From an uncultured Saprospiraceae bacterium (GTDB lineage: Bacteria; Bacteroidota; Bacteroidia; Chitinophagales; Saprospiraceae), in the NCBI GenBank assembly GCA_937930625.1, contig CALHBW010000122.1:1-6198 (forward strand): a DNA stretch of 6,198 nucleotides. Direction: 5' to 3'. Shown here in pieces: positions 1 to 6,149 of the stretch. Position numbers and translations under genes: made by a program. Within the stretch, counting starts at the first letter, position 1. The number at the start of each line of letters is the position of its first letter. The notes beneath the pieces are model-generated. The model saw only the letters and a list, made by a program, of their open reading frames with translations. It did not search any database and was not told the DNA's origin.

Positions 1-372
1 CGAATGCTTTCGGGACTCACATTTTCGCGCCTTGATTGAGCAAAAAATAAATCGCATTTTTGACCAATTATTTATTTTGAGTTGCCTAAATTGTCGATAT
101 TATTACATTTTTTATTTATATTTTGCCTCTTCAGTAAGGTGACTTTCTACTTTTTCGTGTCATATAGTATTTAGGTAAAACCACTCTTACTTTACAGATA
201 TTCTCGCTTGAAGGATATTTCTCGCGATATTATTCCCAGCATTTTTAGCACATAAGAGAAGAAAGCTAAACGATGCTTTCATATATCACAATTCGCTAAG
301 AACGAGTCAATTGTTGATTGATACTTAAGTTTATGCTTTCGCTTATTTAATTCATCACTATTGTAATACATT
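1..372. other. AT-rich intergenic region, no supported gene
   Basis: No convincing gene is visible on either strand. The first ~40 bases are richer in G+C than the rest and may hold the tail of an upstream gene, but the reading frame cannot be decided. Small repeats occur: ATGCTTTC at 4-11, 273-280 and 333-340; CGATATTATT at 95-104 and 225-234; and the near-copies AGATATTCTCGC (196-207) and GGATATTTCTCGC (213-225). They have no obvious regular spacing. A promoter for the protease gene at 373 should lie here. The nearest match to the Bacteroidota -7 box is TAAGTTTA at 326-333 (7 of 8 positions), without a well-placed -33 TTG, so I do not call it. Confidence 0.6.
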
Positions 373-3300
373 ATGAAAAAAACATTAACTACATTTCTTG
401 CTGTTTTGCTCGTATTTTGTGCTTATGCTCAAATTGCGATTGAAAAGACCCCGCCCAGTTTCAACAAAAACATGGCGGAAACCGCCCTTACCCACCAATT
501 GCCTACCTTTGATGTGCAGGCGATGTTGGCAGAAGACGAAGCCACTAAAGGCGAAGGACCACTTCGTTTTGGTAAACGCCACAAAGTGGATATGAACCTA
601 AAGCAACACGGTACATGGGAACGCCTGCACAATGGCGACCGTATTTGGCGCATGACTTTTTACTCACCGGAAGCCTATTCGCTCAATTTCTTATTTAGTA
701 AATTTCAGATGCCCGAAGGTGCGGAATTGTATGCTTATAATGCCGACAGGTCGGAAGTGCGTGGTGCATTTACTGTACAAAATAACAAGGCAGATGGTAT
801 GTTTGCCATTACGCCTGTACATGGCGACGAGGTGACACTCGAATACTATGAGCCGGAGGCAGTACGTGGTCAGGGCTTGTTGGAAATTTCCTACGTAGTA
901 CATGCCTATCGTAATTTGCATGATACAATGGAGGAAATTCTTGAAAAAGATTACGGCGATTCCGGATCTTGCAATAATGATGTAGCTTGTCCTGAAAGTG
1001 CGGGTTGGGAAGACCAAATTCGCTCGGTAGCTATTATTATTGACAATGGATTTAGAGCTTGTACAGGTGCAATGGTCAACAACGTTGCACAGGATGGTAC
1101 ACCTTACTTTTTGAGTGCCAATCACTGTGGCGTCAATATCAATAGCAACTGGTCTTTTGTATTTAATTATGACAGCCCCTCTTGCGACGGACCTGATGGC
1201 GACTTGTCGAATAGTATTGTTGGTGGTCAATTGCGCGCTGCTTACGGACCGTCCGACTTTTCATTATTTGAATTGAGTATACCACCACCTTCTGATTACG
1301 TAGTTTATTATGCAGGATGGAACAAATTGGACGAAGCTGCGACTTCAAATACAGCCATTCATCACCCGGCAGGTGATGTCAAGAAAATCTCTTTTAATGA
1401 CGATCCACTTTATGAAGGTGCTTGGGGTTCGGGAGATACACCTGTACCTGGTGGTGACCACTGGATAGTGGACGATTGGGAAGATGGTACTACCGAAGGT
1501 GGTTCTTCCGGTTCACCAATATTTGACCAAAACAAACTGATTGTCGGTCAATTGCATGGTGGTGGTGCTTCTTGTACCAATGTTGTTTACGATTCTTATG
1601 GCAAATTTTTCTCTTCATGGGAAGGCGGTGGTTCACCCTCTACTCGTTTGAAAGATTGGCTCGGTGAAGGAAAAGATACGCTGCATGGTGCTTACTTCAT
1701 TGACCCACCGCTACCGTTCAATCTACAAGCCGTCAATGTATCGGGTGCAGATGGTGTAATTTGTACCGAAGATGTTGCTCCTCAATTATTGGTTAGAAAT
1801 ATTGGTGGTATGGAAATCAGTAGCTTTACTGTGGTATATGGCTACGATGGCGACCTCTCCAATACTTTTGAATGGACAGGAGGTCCTCTTGATTTTTACG
1901 CCGCAGTTACAATCGATTTACCTGCAACCACTGTGCCGGTTGGAATGCACACTTTTGATGCAGTAATAGCCAATCCTAATGGCACACCGGACGATGATGA
2001 CTCAAATAATACAGCTACAAGTAGTTTTGAAATTATAGAAGGAAATACCCTGACAGTCAATTTGACGGCAGATAATTATCCGGGAGAGACTTCTTATGAA
2101 ATTACCGACCAAAATACCGGCGAAGTACTGCACGTAGGCAGTGGTTTTGTAGGAGCTATGTTGAATGTCAATGATTTCTGTCTGGACGATGGTTGTTATA
2201 CGTTTACTATTTTTGATGCCTATTCAGATGGTATCTGCTGTGGTTTCGGAGAGGGTAATTATGAATTAGTAGATGATAATGGAAGTGTATTCAGTTCCGG
2301 TGGCGAGTTTGGTGCACAGGAAAGTGTGCAGTTTTGTTTACCGCTTGGTGTAACAGCTAATTTTTCTGCTCCTGAAACAGCCTGTGTCAATACTCCGGTA
2401 TCAATGACTAATTCAAGCCAACTGGCTACTTCCTATAATTGGCTGGCACCGGGGGCAATGCCTGATATGAGTACAGATGAAAACCCAACGTTTACTTATG
2501 CTACACCCGGTACATATATGATTACACTTACCGTTGATGATGGAACAGATAGCAGTACTGTTACGCAGGAAGTAGAAATCACCGATGGCAATGGTTTGAA
2601 TATCAATTTAGTGACAGATAATTATCCGGCAGAAACCAGTTATACTGTTACCGACCAAAGCACAGGAGATGTTGTAATTAATGTGAGTGGTTTCAATGCG
2701 ATCCAAGAGCTATTTGTTGAAAGCTTTTGCTTGAGTGATGGCTGTTATACTTTTACCATACAAGATGCCTATGCAGATGGTATCTGTTGTGGTTTTGGAG
2801 AAGGTAGTTATGAAGTAGTTGACAATGAAGGAACTGTTATTGCCACAGGTGGTGAATTTGCAGAATCAGAAAGCGTTGATTTCTGTCTGCCATTTGAAGG
2901 GGCGGTAGCTGTAGCCAACTTCGCTATCTCATCTCCAACTATTTGTGTGGGAGAATCTGTTAGTGTTACTAATAGTAGTGCTGGTGCAGAGTCATACAGT
3001 TGGTCAGCACCGGGCGCAACACCTGATACAAGTACGGACGAAAATCCGACATTTAACTATGCAGAAGCAGGAACATATACCATCACATTGACAGCTTCTA
3101 ACGAAACGAGTAATAGTACGGCAGAGCAAGACGTGGTAGTTGCACCTATTCCTGTTGCCGGACCGATTACAGGCGAACAAATGCCCGTTAATGGTTCTAC
3201 TGAAACTTATACGACACCGCTCAATTCAGGATCCGTATATACTTGGAGAGTAGAGGGAGGTACACAAGTTTCGGGTGGAAACACCAATATGGCTGAAGTC

Positions 3301-3645
3301 ATGTGGACTGATCCGAACAATATGGCATTTGTATGTGTAATCGAAACAGACGCAAACGGCTGTCAAAGTGAAGAAATTTGCTATGATGTACTCACCGTTG
3401 TCAGTGTAGAAGATATTGCCTTCGAAAAAGGCTTGAATATCTTCCCTAATCCGACCGATGGCATGCTCTACATCGAGTCTAATGAAGCACCCGACAACAT
3501 CGAATTATTCGACGTCATCGGACAACGCATCAACATCAATTACGAAGATAATATCATCAATATGTCTCAACAAGCAACAGGAATTTACCTCTTGCGTGTT
3601 ACTTACGAAGAAGGTAGTGTGACGAGACGTGTTGTTGTGAAATAG
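373..3645 (+). CDS. Secreted lysyl endopeptidase-like serine protease (S1 fold) with duplicated accessory modules, PKD domains and T9SS sorting domain
   Basis: Probable extracellular endopeptidase cleaving after lysine. Residues 1-20 are a signal peptide ending AYAQ. Residues ~21-197 look like a propeptide. The catalytic domain spans ~198-445, with H251 (SANHCG), D295 (PSDFSLFEL) and S379 (GGSSGSP). Against my recollection of Achromobacter protease I, all six cysteines have partners (C200-C401, C206-C271, C230-C252). The lysine-pocket Asp corresponds to D407 (YDSYG), and the Trp/His pair to W351 and H395. Next come a CARDB-like Ig domain (~446-555), a cysteine-rich DxxxDGICCGFGEG module (~557-656), a PKD domain (~660-737), a second copy of module plus PKD (~741-924), a PKD-like domain (~925-1010) and a T9SS type A domain (~1015-1090, IFPNP to VVVK). 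The ATG at 373 is chosen because it gives an intact signal peptide; there is no Shine-Dalgarno sequence. The family and secretion calls are firm; lysine specificity is inferred from recalled residues. Confidence 0.93.
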   Translation: MKKTLTTFLAVLLVFCAYAQIAIEKTPPSFNKNMAETALTHQLPTFDVQAMLAEDEATKGEGPLRFGKRHKVDMNLKQHGTWERLHNGDRIWRMTFYSPEAYSLNFLFSKFQMPEGAELYAYNADRSEVRGAFTVQNNKADGMFAITPVHGDEVTLEYYEPEAVRGQGLLEISYVVHAYRNLHDTMEEILEKDYGDSGSCNNDVACPESAGWEDQIRSVAIIIDNGFRACTGAMVNNVAQDGTPYFLSANHCGVNINSNWSFVFNYDSPSCDGPDGDLSNSIVGGQLRAAYGPSDFSLFELSIPPPSDYVVYYAGWNKLDEAATSNTAIHHPAGDVKKISFNDDPLYEGAWGSGDTPVPGGDHWIVDDWEDGTTEGGSSGSPIFDQNKLIVGQLHGGGASCTNVVYDSYGKFFSSWEGGGSPSTRLKDWLGEGKDTLHGAYFIDPPLPFNLQAVNVSGADGVICTEDVAPQLLVRNIGGMEISSFTVVYGYDGDLSNTFEWTGGPLDFYAAVTIDLPATTVPVGMHTFDAVIANPNGTPDDDDSNNTATSSFEIIEGNTLTVNLTADNYPGETSYEITDQNTGEVLHVGSGFVGAMLNVNDFCLDDGCYTFTIFDAYSDGICCGFGEGNYELVDDNGSVFSSGGEFGAQESVQFCLPLGVTANFSAPETACVNTPVSMTNSSQLATSYNWLAPGAMPDMSTDENPTFTYATPGTYMITLTVDDGTDSSTVTQEVEITDGNGLNINLVTDNYPAETSYTVTDQSTGDVVINVSGFNAIQELFVESFCLSDGCYTFTIQDAYADGICCGFGEGSYEVVDNEGTVIATGGEFAESESVDFCLPFEGAVAVANFAISSPTICVGESVSVTNSSAGAESYSWSAPGATPDTSTDENPTFNYAEAGTYTITLTASNETSNSTAEQDVVVAPIPVAGPITGEQMPVNGSTETYTTPLNSGSVYTWRVEGGTQVSGGNTNMAEVMWTDPNNMAFVCVIETDANGCQSEEICYDVLTVVSVEDIAFEKGLNIFPNPTDGMLYIESNEAPDNIELFDVIGQRININYEDNIINMSQQATGIYLLRVTYEEGSVTRRVVVK
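2041..3144 (+). repeat. Intragenic tandem duplication of a cysteine-rich module plus PKD domain
   Basis: Two copies of a ~184-residue block lie head to tail inside the protease gene, at about 2041-2592 and 2593-3144. Each starts with a (T/V)DNYP..TSY stretch and continues through FCL.DGCYTFTI.DAY.DGICCGFGEG to a closing FCLP. Each ends with a PKD domain containing APGA.PD.STDENPTF.YA..GTY.ITLT. The five cysteines of the module match between copies (603, 608, 622, 623, 655 and 786, 791, 805, 806, 838). Similarity persists in the DNA, for example around GATGGTATCTG(C/T)TGTGG, which fits an internal duplication. Confidence 0.85.
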
Positions 3646-3784
3646 TTTATTGGGGTTATTGGTTGATTGAGTTGATTAGGTTGATTGGGTTTATTAGGTT
3701 AGAGATGAATTTCGCGTAGCGAAATTTGCTTAACATACTCAATCAACCTAATCAACCTAATCAACTCAATCCAACTCAATCAAC
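3645..3784. repeat. Inverted pair of 9-nt tandem-repeat arrays between convergent genes
   Basis: On the + strand, units of GTTGATTRR run from the protease stop: 3645-3653, a shortened 3654-3661, then 3662-3670, 3671-3679, 3680-3688 and 3689-3697. The same units occur on the opposite strand at 3776-3784, 3766-3775 (one base longer), 3757-3765, 3748-3756 and 3739-3747. The two arms contain a perfect 22-bp inverted match (3665-3686 with 3750-3771), so the region can form a long AT-rich hairpin or cruciform. The array reaches into the last codons of the acetyltransferase gene. Function is unknown; transcription termination from both sides or a dispersed genomic repeat are both possible. Confidence 0.85.
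3708..3726. terminator. Central hairpin of the convergent gap, possible bidirectional terminator
   Basis: AATTTCGC (3708-3715) and GCGAAATT (3719-3726) form a perfect 8-bp stem with the 3-base loop GTA, at the centre of the larger inverted repeat. Its position between two gene ends suits a terminator acting in both directions. A clear T-tract is missing on either side, so a standard rho-independent terminator is not shown. Confidence 0.35.
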
Positions 3785-4288
3785 TACCAACTCAAACAAG
3801 GCGGCTTGCCCGTTCTGATAATGTTCGGGCAAGCCTTCTGTATTTTTCATATCAAACATACCCAAAAATGTAAAACCCATATTTGTGTAATGCCCGATTA
3901 ATTTTTGATTCTCGCCCATCGTATCCAATCGCACATAATTTTTATTATTTTTTCGGGCAAATGTTTTTGCCCACGCTACAATCTGCGCTACCAAATTGCG
4001 CCCACGAAAATCGGGATTCGTCGCAATGCGATGAATATACACTGCCGGGTCTTCATTTCTTTCTCCCCAAATTTGTTCATCGCTGAATGTTGTTGCCCAT
4101 ACACAGGCAATTTTGCCATCAATCAGTAACTTCCATTGGCGATGTTCGGTGATTTCCTGCTCTACCATAGCGCGCTCAAATTCAGGCCAAACGACCACAT
4201 TGGGCTTGGTACGCATATACGCCGTAGCAATACCATAGAGACGAAATATCTCATCAATATCGACAAGGGTTGAATTTTCAATGTGCAT
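3776..4288 (-). CDS. GNAT-family N-acetyltransferase
   Basis: A 170-residue cytoplasmic protein of usual single-domain GNAT length, expected to move an acetyl group from acetyl-CoA to an amine. The substrate cannot be told from the sequence. Motif A is visible at ~83-108: strand VYIHRIATNP, then FRGRNLV, then helix AQIVAWAKTFA. A motif B region follows at ~118-143 (YVRLDTMGENQKLIGHYTNMGF), including the typical xxYxxMGF ending. The acetyl-CoA loop, usually (R/Q)xxGxG/A, reads R95-G-R-N-L-V100, so both glycines are replaced. The N-terminal ~80 residues carry WKLLIDGKIACVWATT, a strand pair usual in this fold. No signal peptide or membrane segment is seen. The gene lies 48 bases downstream of the serine hydrolase gene and may share its transcript. 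Its last codons and stop are formed from the neighbouring 9-nt repeat. There is no Shine-Dalgarno sequence before the ATG. Confidence 0.85.
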   Translation of the reverse strand: MHIENSTLVDIDEIFRLYGIATAYMRTKPNVVVWPEFERAMVEQEITEHRQWKLLIDGKIACVWATTFSDEQIWGERNEDPAVYIHRIATNPDFRGRNLVAQIVAWAKTFARKNNKNYVRLDTMGENQKLIGHYTNMGFTFLGMFDMKNTEGLPEHYQNGQAALFELVVD

Positions 4289-4299
4289 AATAAAGAAAA

Positions 4300-4334
4300 A
4301 CTATGGACTATCGACCATCAACTATGGACTGATA
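4300..4334. repeat. Heptanucleotide tandem array in the gap between the serine hydrolase and acetyltransferase genes
   Basis: Five 7-nt units follow one another on the + strand: ACTATGG, ACTATCG, ACCATCA, ACTATGG, ACTGATA. The array fills most of the 48-base gap. On the coding (minus) strand it lies about 12 bases before the acetyltransferase start. Units 1-2 and 4-5 give an 11-base direct repeat (4299-4309 and 4320-4330). Function is unknown. It resembles in style the short tandem repeats with 7-nt units known from cyanobacterial intergenic DNA, but this is an analogy only. Confidence 0.65.
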
Positions 4335-4336
4335 GA

Positions 4337-5830
4337 TTATTTGATAATAACAGCTTTATTTCCAACGCCTTCTTCTGTCATCAATTCCAAGAAATATACA
4401 CCACTTGCAAGGTCAGAAACATCCATATTCAAGGCTTGGACTCCAGCAGTAGCTTCACGATGAAGCGTCTTGATTAATTGACCATTGGCATGATATAAAT
4501 TCAATTGAATGGTTTGATATTGCTGTGAATCAAAAGAGATAAAAAACTGGTCGTCAACAGGGTTTGGATGAAGGTCAAAATCAATCGACGGCACGACCGT
4601 TTCATTATTAATGGCTAATTGGTACTCCACACATTCATCGTACAATTCAAAAAATGCTGCGGCGAGATCCACGATTTTTGTACCATCATTTGTATGGATA
4701 GCAAAGCTTACATCTTTCTCTGGAATGTAATATACAAATGAAGTGTATATAATTGCTCCTTCATGTCCTATCAAGGTATGTTCCTCATTAATCGGTGCTG
4801 TGATTACACCCAATCCATATGCTGTATTACCACCAAGATCGACATTATAATCATACATCAAATCGGTTGTTGGCGTGCCAAGTATTGCACCGGTGTATAA
4901 CTGTCGCACCCATTCAGAAATATCTGTTGGCGTAGCTGCATACGCGCCCGCCGCCGAAGCCGAGCTATATACTGCCGTCAAAGGCACCAATTCTGATATA
5001 TTGATAGGAGCCTGTCCGGGAGGTTGTTGCCATACATCGGCTACCGGACCGACCGGAGTCTCTTGTGGCAAAAGTACAATATTATCAAAACCAAAAGTAG
5101 CAAGCACACGCTCTCGTACGGCGGTATGGTAGTCTGCCCCGCTAATGCTTTCGATGATTAGTCCCAATAGAAGATAGTTTGTATTGCTGTATTCCCAGCT
5201 TTCTCCGGCATCGAAATAAGGGTCATCCAAAAAATTATCCAACATCTGCGTCATGCTATATGTCGTAGCTAATGTATTATTGATGGTTGGTCCGTAATTC
5301 GGGTGATTGGTATAGTTGTAAATACCACTGGTATGATTGAGCAATTGATAGATTTTGATACCTCCGTCGATTGCCTCATAACCTGAAATCCATGTCCCTA
5401 TAGTATCATCAAGGCTCAACAAACCCTCATCTACCATAGATAAGATACACGCCGAAGTAATTGTTTTTGACACACTACCCACCGGAAATACATGATGTGT
5501 ACCCAAGCTATCTGTATTGCTCGAAATCCCGGCTGCTGATGCCCATACATCGCCTTCACCAAAATTGACGGCTACGGACAATCCGATTGGGTCTAAGTCA
5601 CCCACCGCACGCTCTAATGCTGCTTGCAGACTATCTGCCAGTACAGGGTCGATGGTACTTTGTATTGACGTTTGAGGAGAGGTAGTAGGCGAAATTGTGG
5701 GATTTTGATTTGGTATGTTATTAATGGTTAAAGTAAAATCTTCCGAAGGAAGGTAAGTCGTGTTTTGTGCTTTCAGGTATCCAAAAAAGGAGATTAAAAC
5801 GAAAGTGAATAAAATAAATTTAGTTTTCAT
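4337..5830 (-). CDS. Secreted serine hydrolase, beta-lactamase / D-Ala-D-Ala carboxypeptidase fold (CubicO-like), with T9SS sorting domain
   Basis: A 497-residue exported serine hydrolase. Residues 1-22 are a signal peptide (MKTKF, hydrophobic core, KAQ). A Thr/Ser/Pro/Gln/Asn-rich linker covers ~36-60. The catalytic domain spans ~62-400, with S119-V-S-K122 giving the nucleophile and general base, Y214-S-N216 the second conserved motif, and H356-E-G358 in place of the KTG triad. This is the pattern of class C-type penicillin-recognising enzymes and esterases. LLNHTSGI at ~163-170 is typical of the family. The T9SS type A domain runs from ~415 (DFDLHPNPVDD) to the C-terminus (GVYFLEL, KAVIIK). 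The substrate is unknown: peptidase, esterase or amidase are all possible, and beta-lactam resistance should not be assumed. The ATG at 5830 gives a complete signal peptide. The 5' flank contains a large inverted repeat that may be transcribed as its leader. Confidence 0.92.
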   Translation of the reverse strand: MKTKFILFTFVLISFFGYLKAQNTTYLPSEDFTLTINNIPNQNPTISPTTSPQTSIQSTIDPVLADSLQAALERAVGDLDPIGLSVAVNFGEGDVWASAAGISSNTDSLGTHHVFPVGSVSKTITSACILSMVDEGLLSLDDTIGTWISGYEAIDGGIKIYQLLNHTSGIYNYTNHPNYGPTINNTLATTYSMTQMLDNFLDDPYFDAGESWEYSNTNYLLLGLIIESISGADYHTAVRERVLATFGFDNIVLLPQETPVGPVADVWQQPPGQAPINISELVPLTAVYSSASAAGAYAATPTDISEWVRQLYTGAILGTPTTDLMYDYNVDLGGNTAYGLGVITAPINEEHTLIGHEGAIIYTSFVYYIPEKDVSFAIHTNDGTKIVDLAAAFFELYDECVEYQLAINNETVVPSIDFDLHPNPVDDQFFISFDSQQYQTIQLNLYHANGQLIKTLHREATAGVQALNMDVSDLASGVYFLELMTEEGVGNKAVIIK

Positions 5831-5856
5831 ATTGTTTGAATTTTGTCAATGTCTTC

Positions 5857-5990
5857 GCCAAATTGAGAATTGAGAATGTATAATTGATACCTAATTTTAT
5901 TTTATAATTTGTAATTATTTAATTTTAAGTTTTTTATGAAATAAAAAATAAATTAATTATCAACTCTCAATTATCAATTTTCAATTTGGC
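5857..5990. repeat. 134-base imperfect inverted repeat with heptad arms
   Basis: The outer 21 bases (5857-5877 and 5970-5990) match in inverted orientation at 19 of 21 positions, starting GCCAAATTGA. Each arm is itself a run of four ATTGANA-type heptads: 5862-5889 on the + strand and 5958-5985 on the - strand. The centre (5890-5957) is almost pure A/T. No open reading frame lies inside. It could be a small non-autonomous element, a dispersed intergenic repeat or a foldable leader. No target-site duplication is evident. Confidence 0.75.
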
Positions 5991-5997
5991 AAACATA
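5990..5997 (-). promoter_or_regulatory. Candidate -7 element for the serine hydrolase gene
   Basis: Read on the minus strand this is TATGTTTG, matching the Bacteroidota -7 consensus TAnnTTTG. It abuts the outer edge of the heptad inverted repeat. If used, transcription would start near 5984 and give a leader of about 150 bases containing the whole inverted repeat. No -33 TTG at the usual spacing is seen, which lowers confidence. Confidence 0.35.
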
Positions 5998-6032
5998 TTA
6001 ATTTTATAAATTTATATAAAACCTTGTTTACC

Positions 6033-6057
6033 AGACTTGTCCATGTCACTCAAGTCT
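6033..6057. promoter_or_regulatory. Perfect 7-bp inverted repeat upstream of the last gene, possible operator
   Basis: AGACTTG (6033-6039) and CAAGTCT (6051-6057) are exact reverse complements separated by 11 bases. The centre-to-centre spacing of 18 bases is compatible with a dimeric regulator bound on two turns of the helix. The site lies about 40 bases upstream of the candidate -7 element at 6097. It has no following T-tract, so it is not a standard terminator. Confidence 0.4.
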
Positions 6058-6096
6058 CAAACGTTGGTGATAAAGATAAATATTCAAAAAAATCAA

Positions 6097-6104
6097 TACC
6101 TTTG
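6097..6104 (+). promoter_or_regulatory. Candidate -7 element for the gene at 6150
   Basis: TACCTTTG is a full match to the Bacteroidota TAnnTTTG -7 box. It sits 45 bases before the ATG at 6150, giving a plausible leader of about 40 bases. A -33 TTG at the expected distance is missing; the nearest upstream TTG (6064-6066) is too far away. Confidence 0.55.
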
Positions 6105-6149
6105 CATATTATTTAAACTTTTATATTTTACATTACAAAAATATTCACT

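Noticed and set aside
1..57. Possible minus-strand gene starting at 57 and leaving the window (19 codons)
   Set aside because: Too short to judge; the residues show no signal peptide or recognisable motif, and no -7 element was identified for it.
117..125. TATATTTTG as a promoter -7 box for the protease
   Set aside because: The spacing does not fit TAnnTTTG exactly and it is about 250 bases from the start codon.
2..142. Open frame on the + strand entering from the left edge (46 codons, then TGA at 140-142)
   Set aside because: The second half is very rich in Tyr, Phe, Ile and Leu, as AT-rich non-coding DNA gives. Frame 1 also offers a plausible gene end at 37-39, so the choice is arbitrary without upstream sequence.
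691..1230. 179-codon minus-strand open frame inside the protease gene
   Set aside because: It lies opposite the conserved propeptide and catalytic region; its composition is that of an antisense shadow and no domain is recognisable.
3412..3645. Apparent shift to ATC for isoleucine in the T9SS domain of the protease, hinting at separate origin
   Set aside because: Eight of ten Ile codons are ATC here against eight of eighteen in the preceding part of the gene; the numbers are too small to support a transfer claim.
3645..3784. CRISPR-like array
   Set aside because: The units are 9 nt and contiguous, without spacers, and no cas-like gene is present.
4875..5132. 85-codon + strand open frame inside the serine hydrolase gene
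   Set aside because: It lies antisense to the conserved catalytic domain and shows no independent signs of coding.
5857..5990. Insertion sequence with terminal inverted repeats
   Set aside because: No transposase fits in 134 bases and no flanking target duplication is seen; at most a non-autonomous element.
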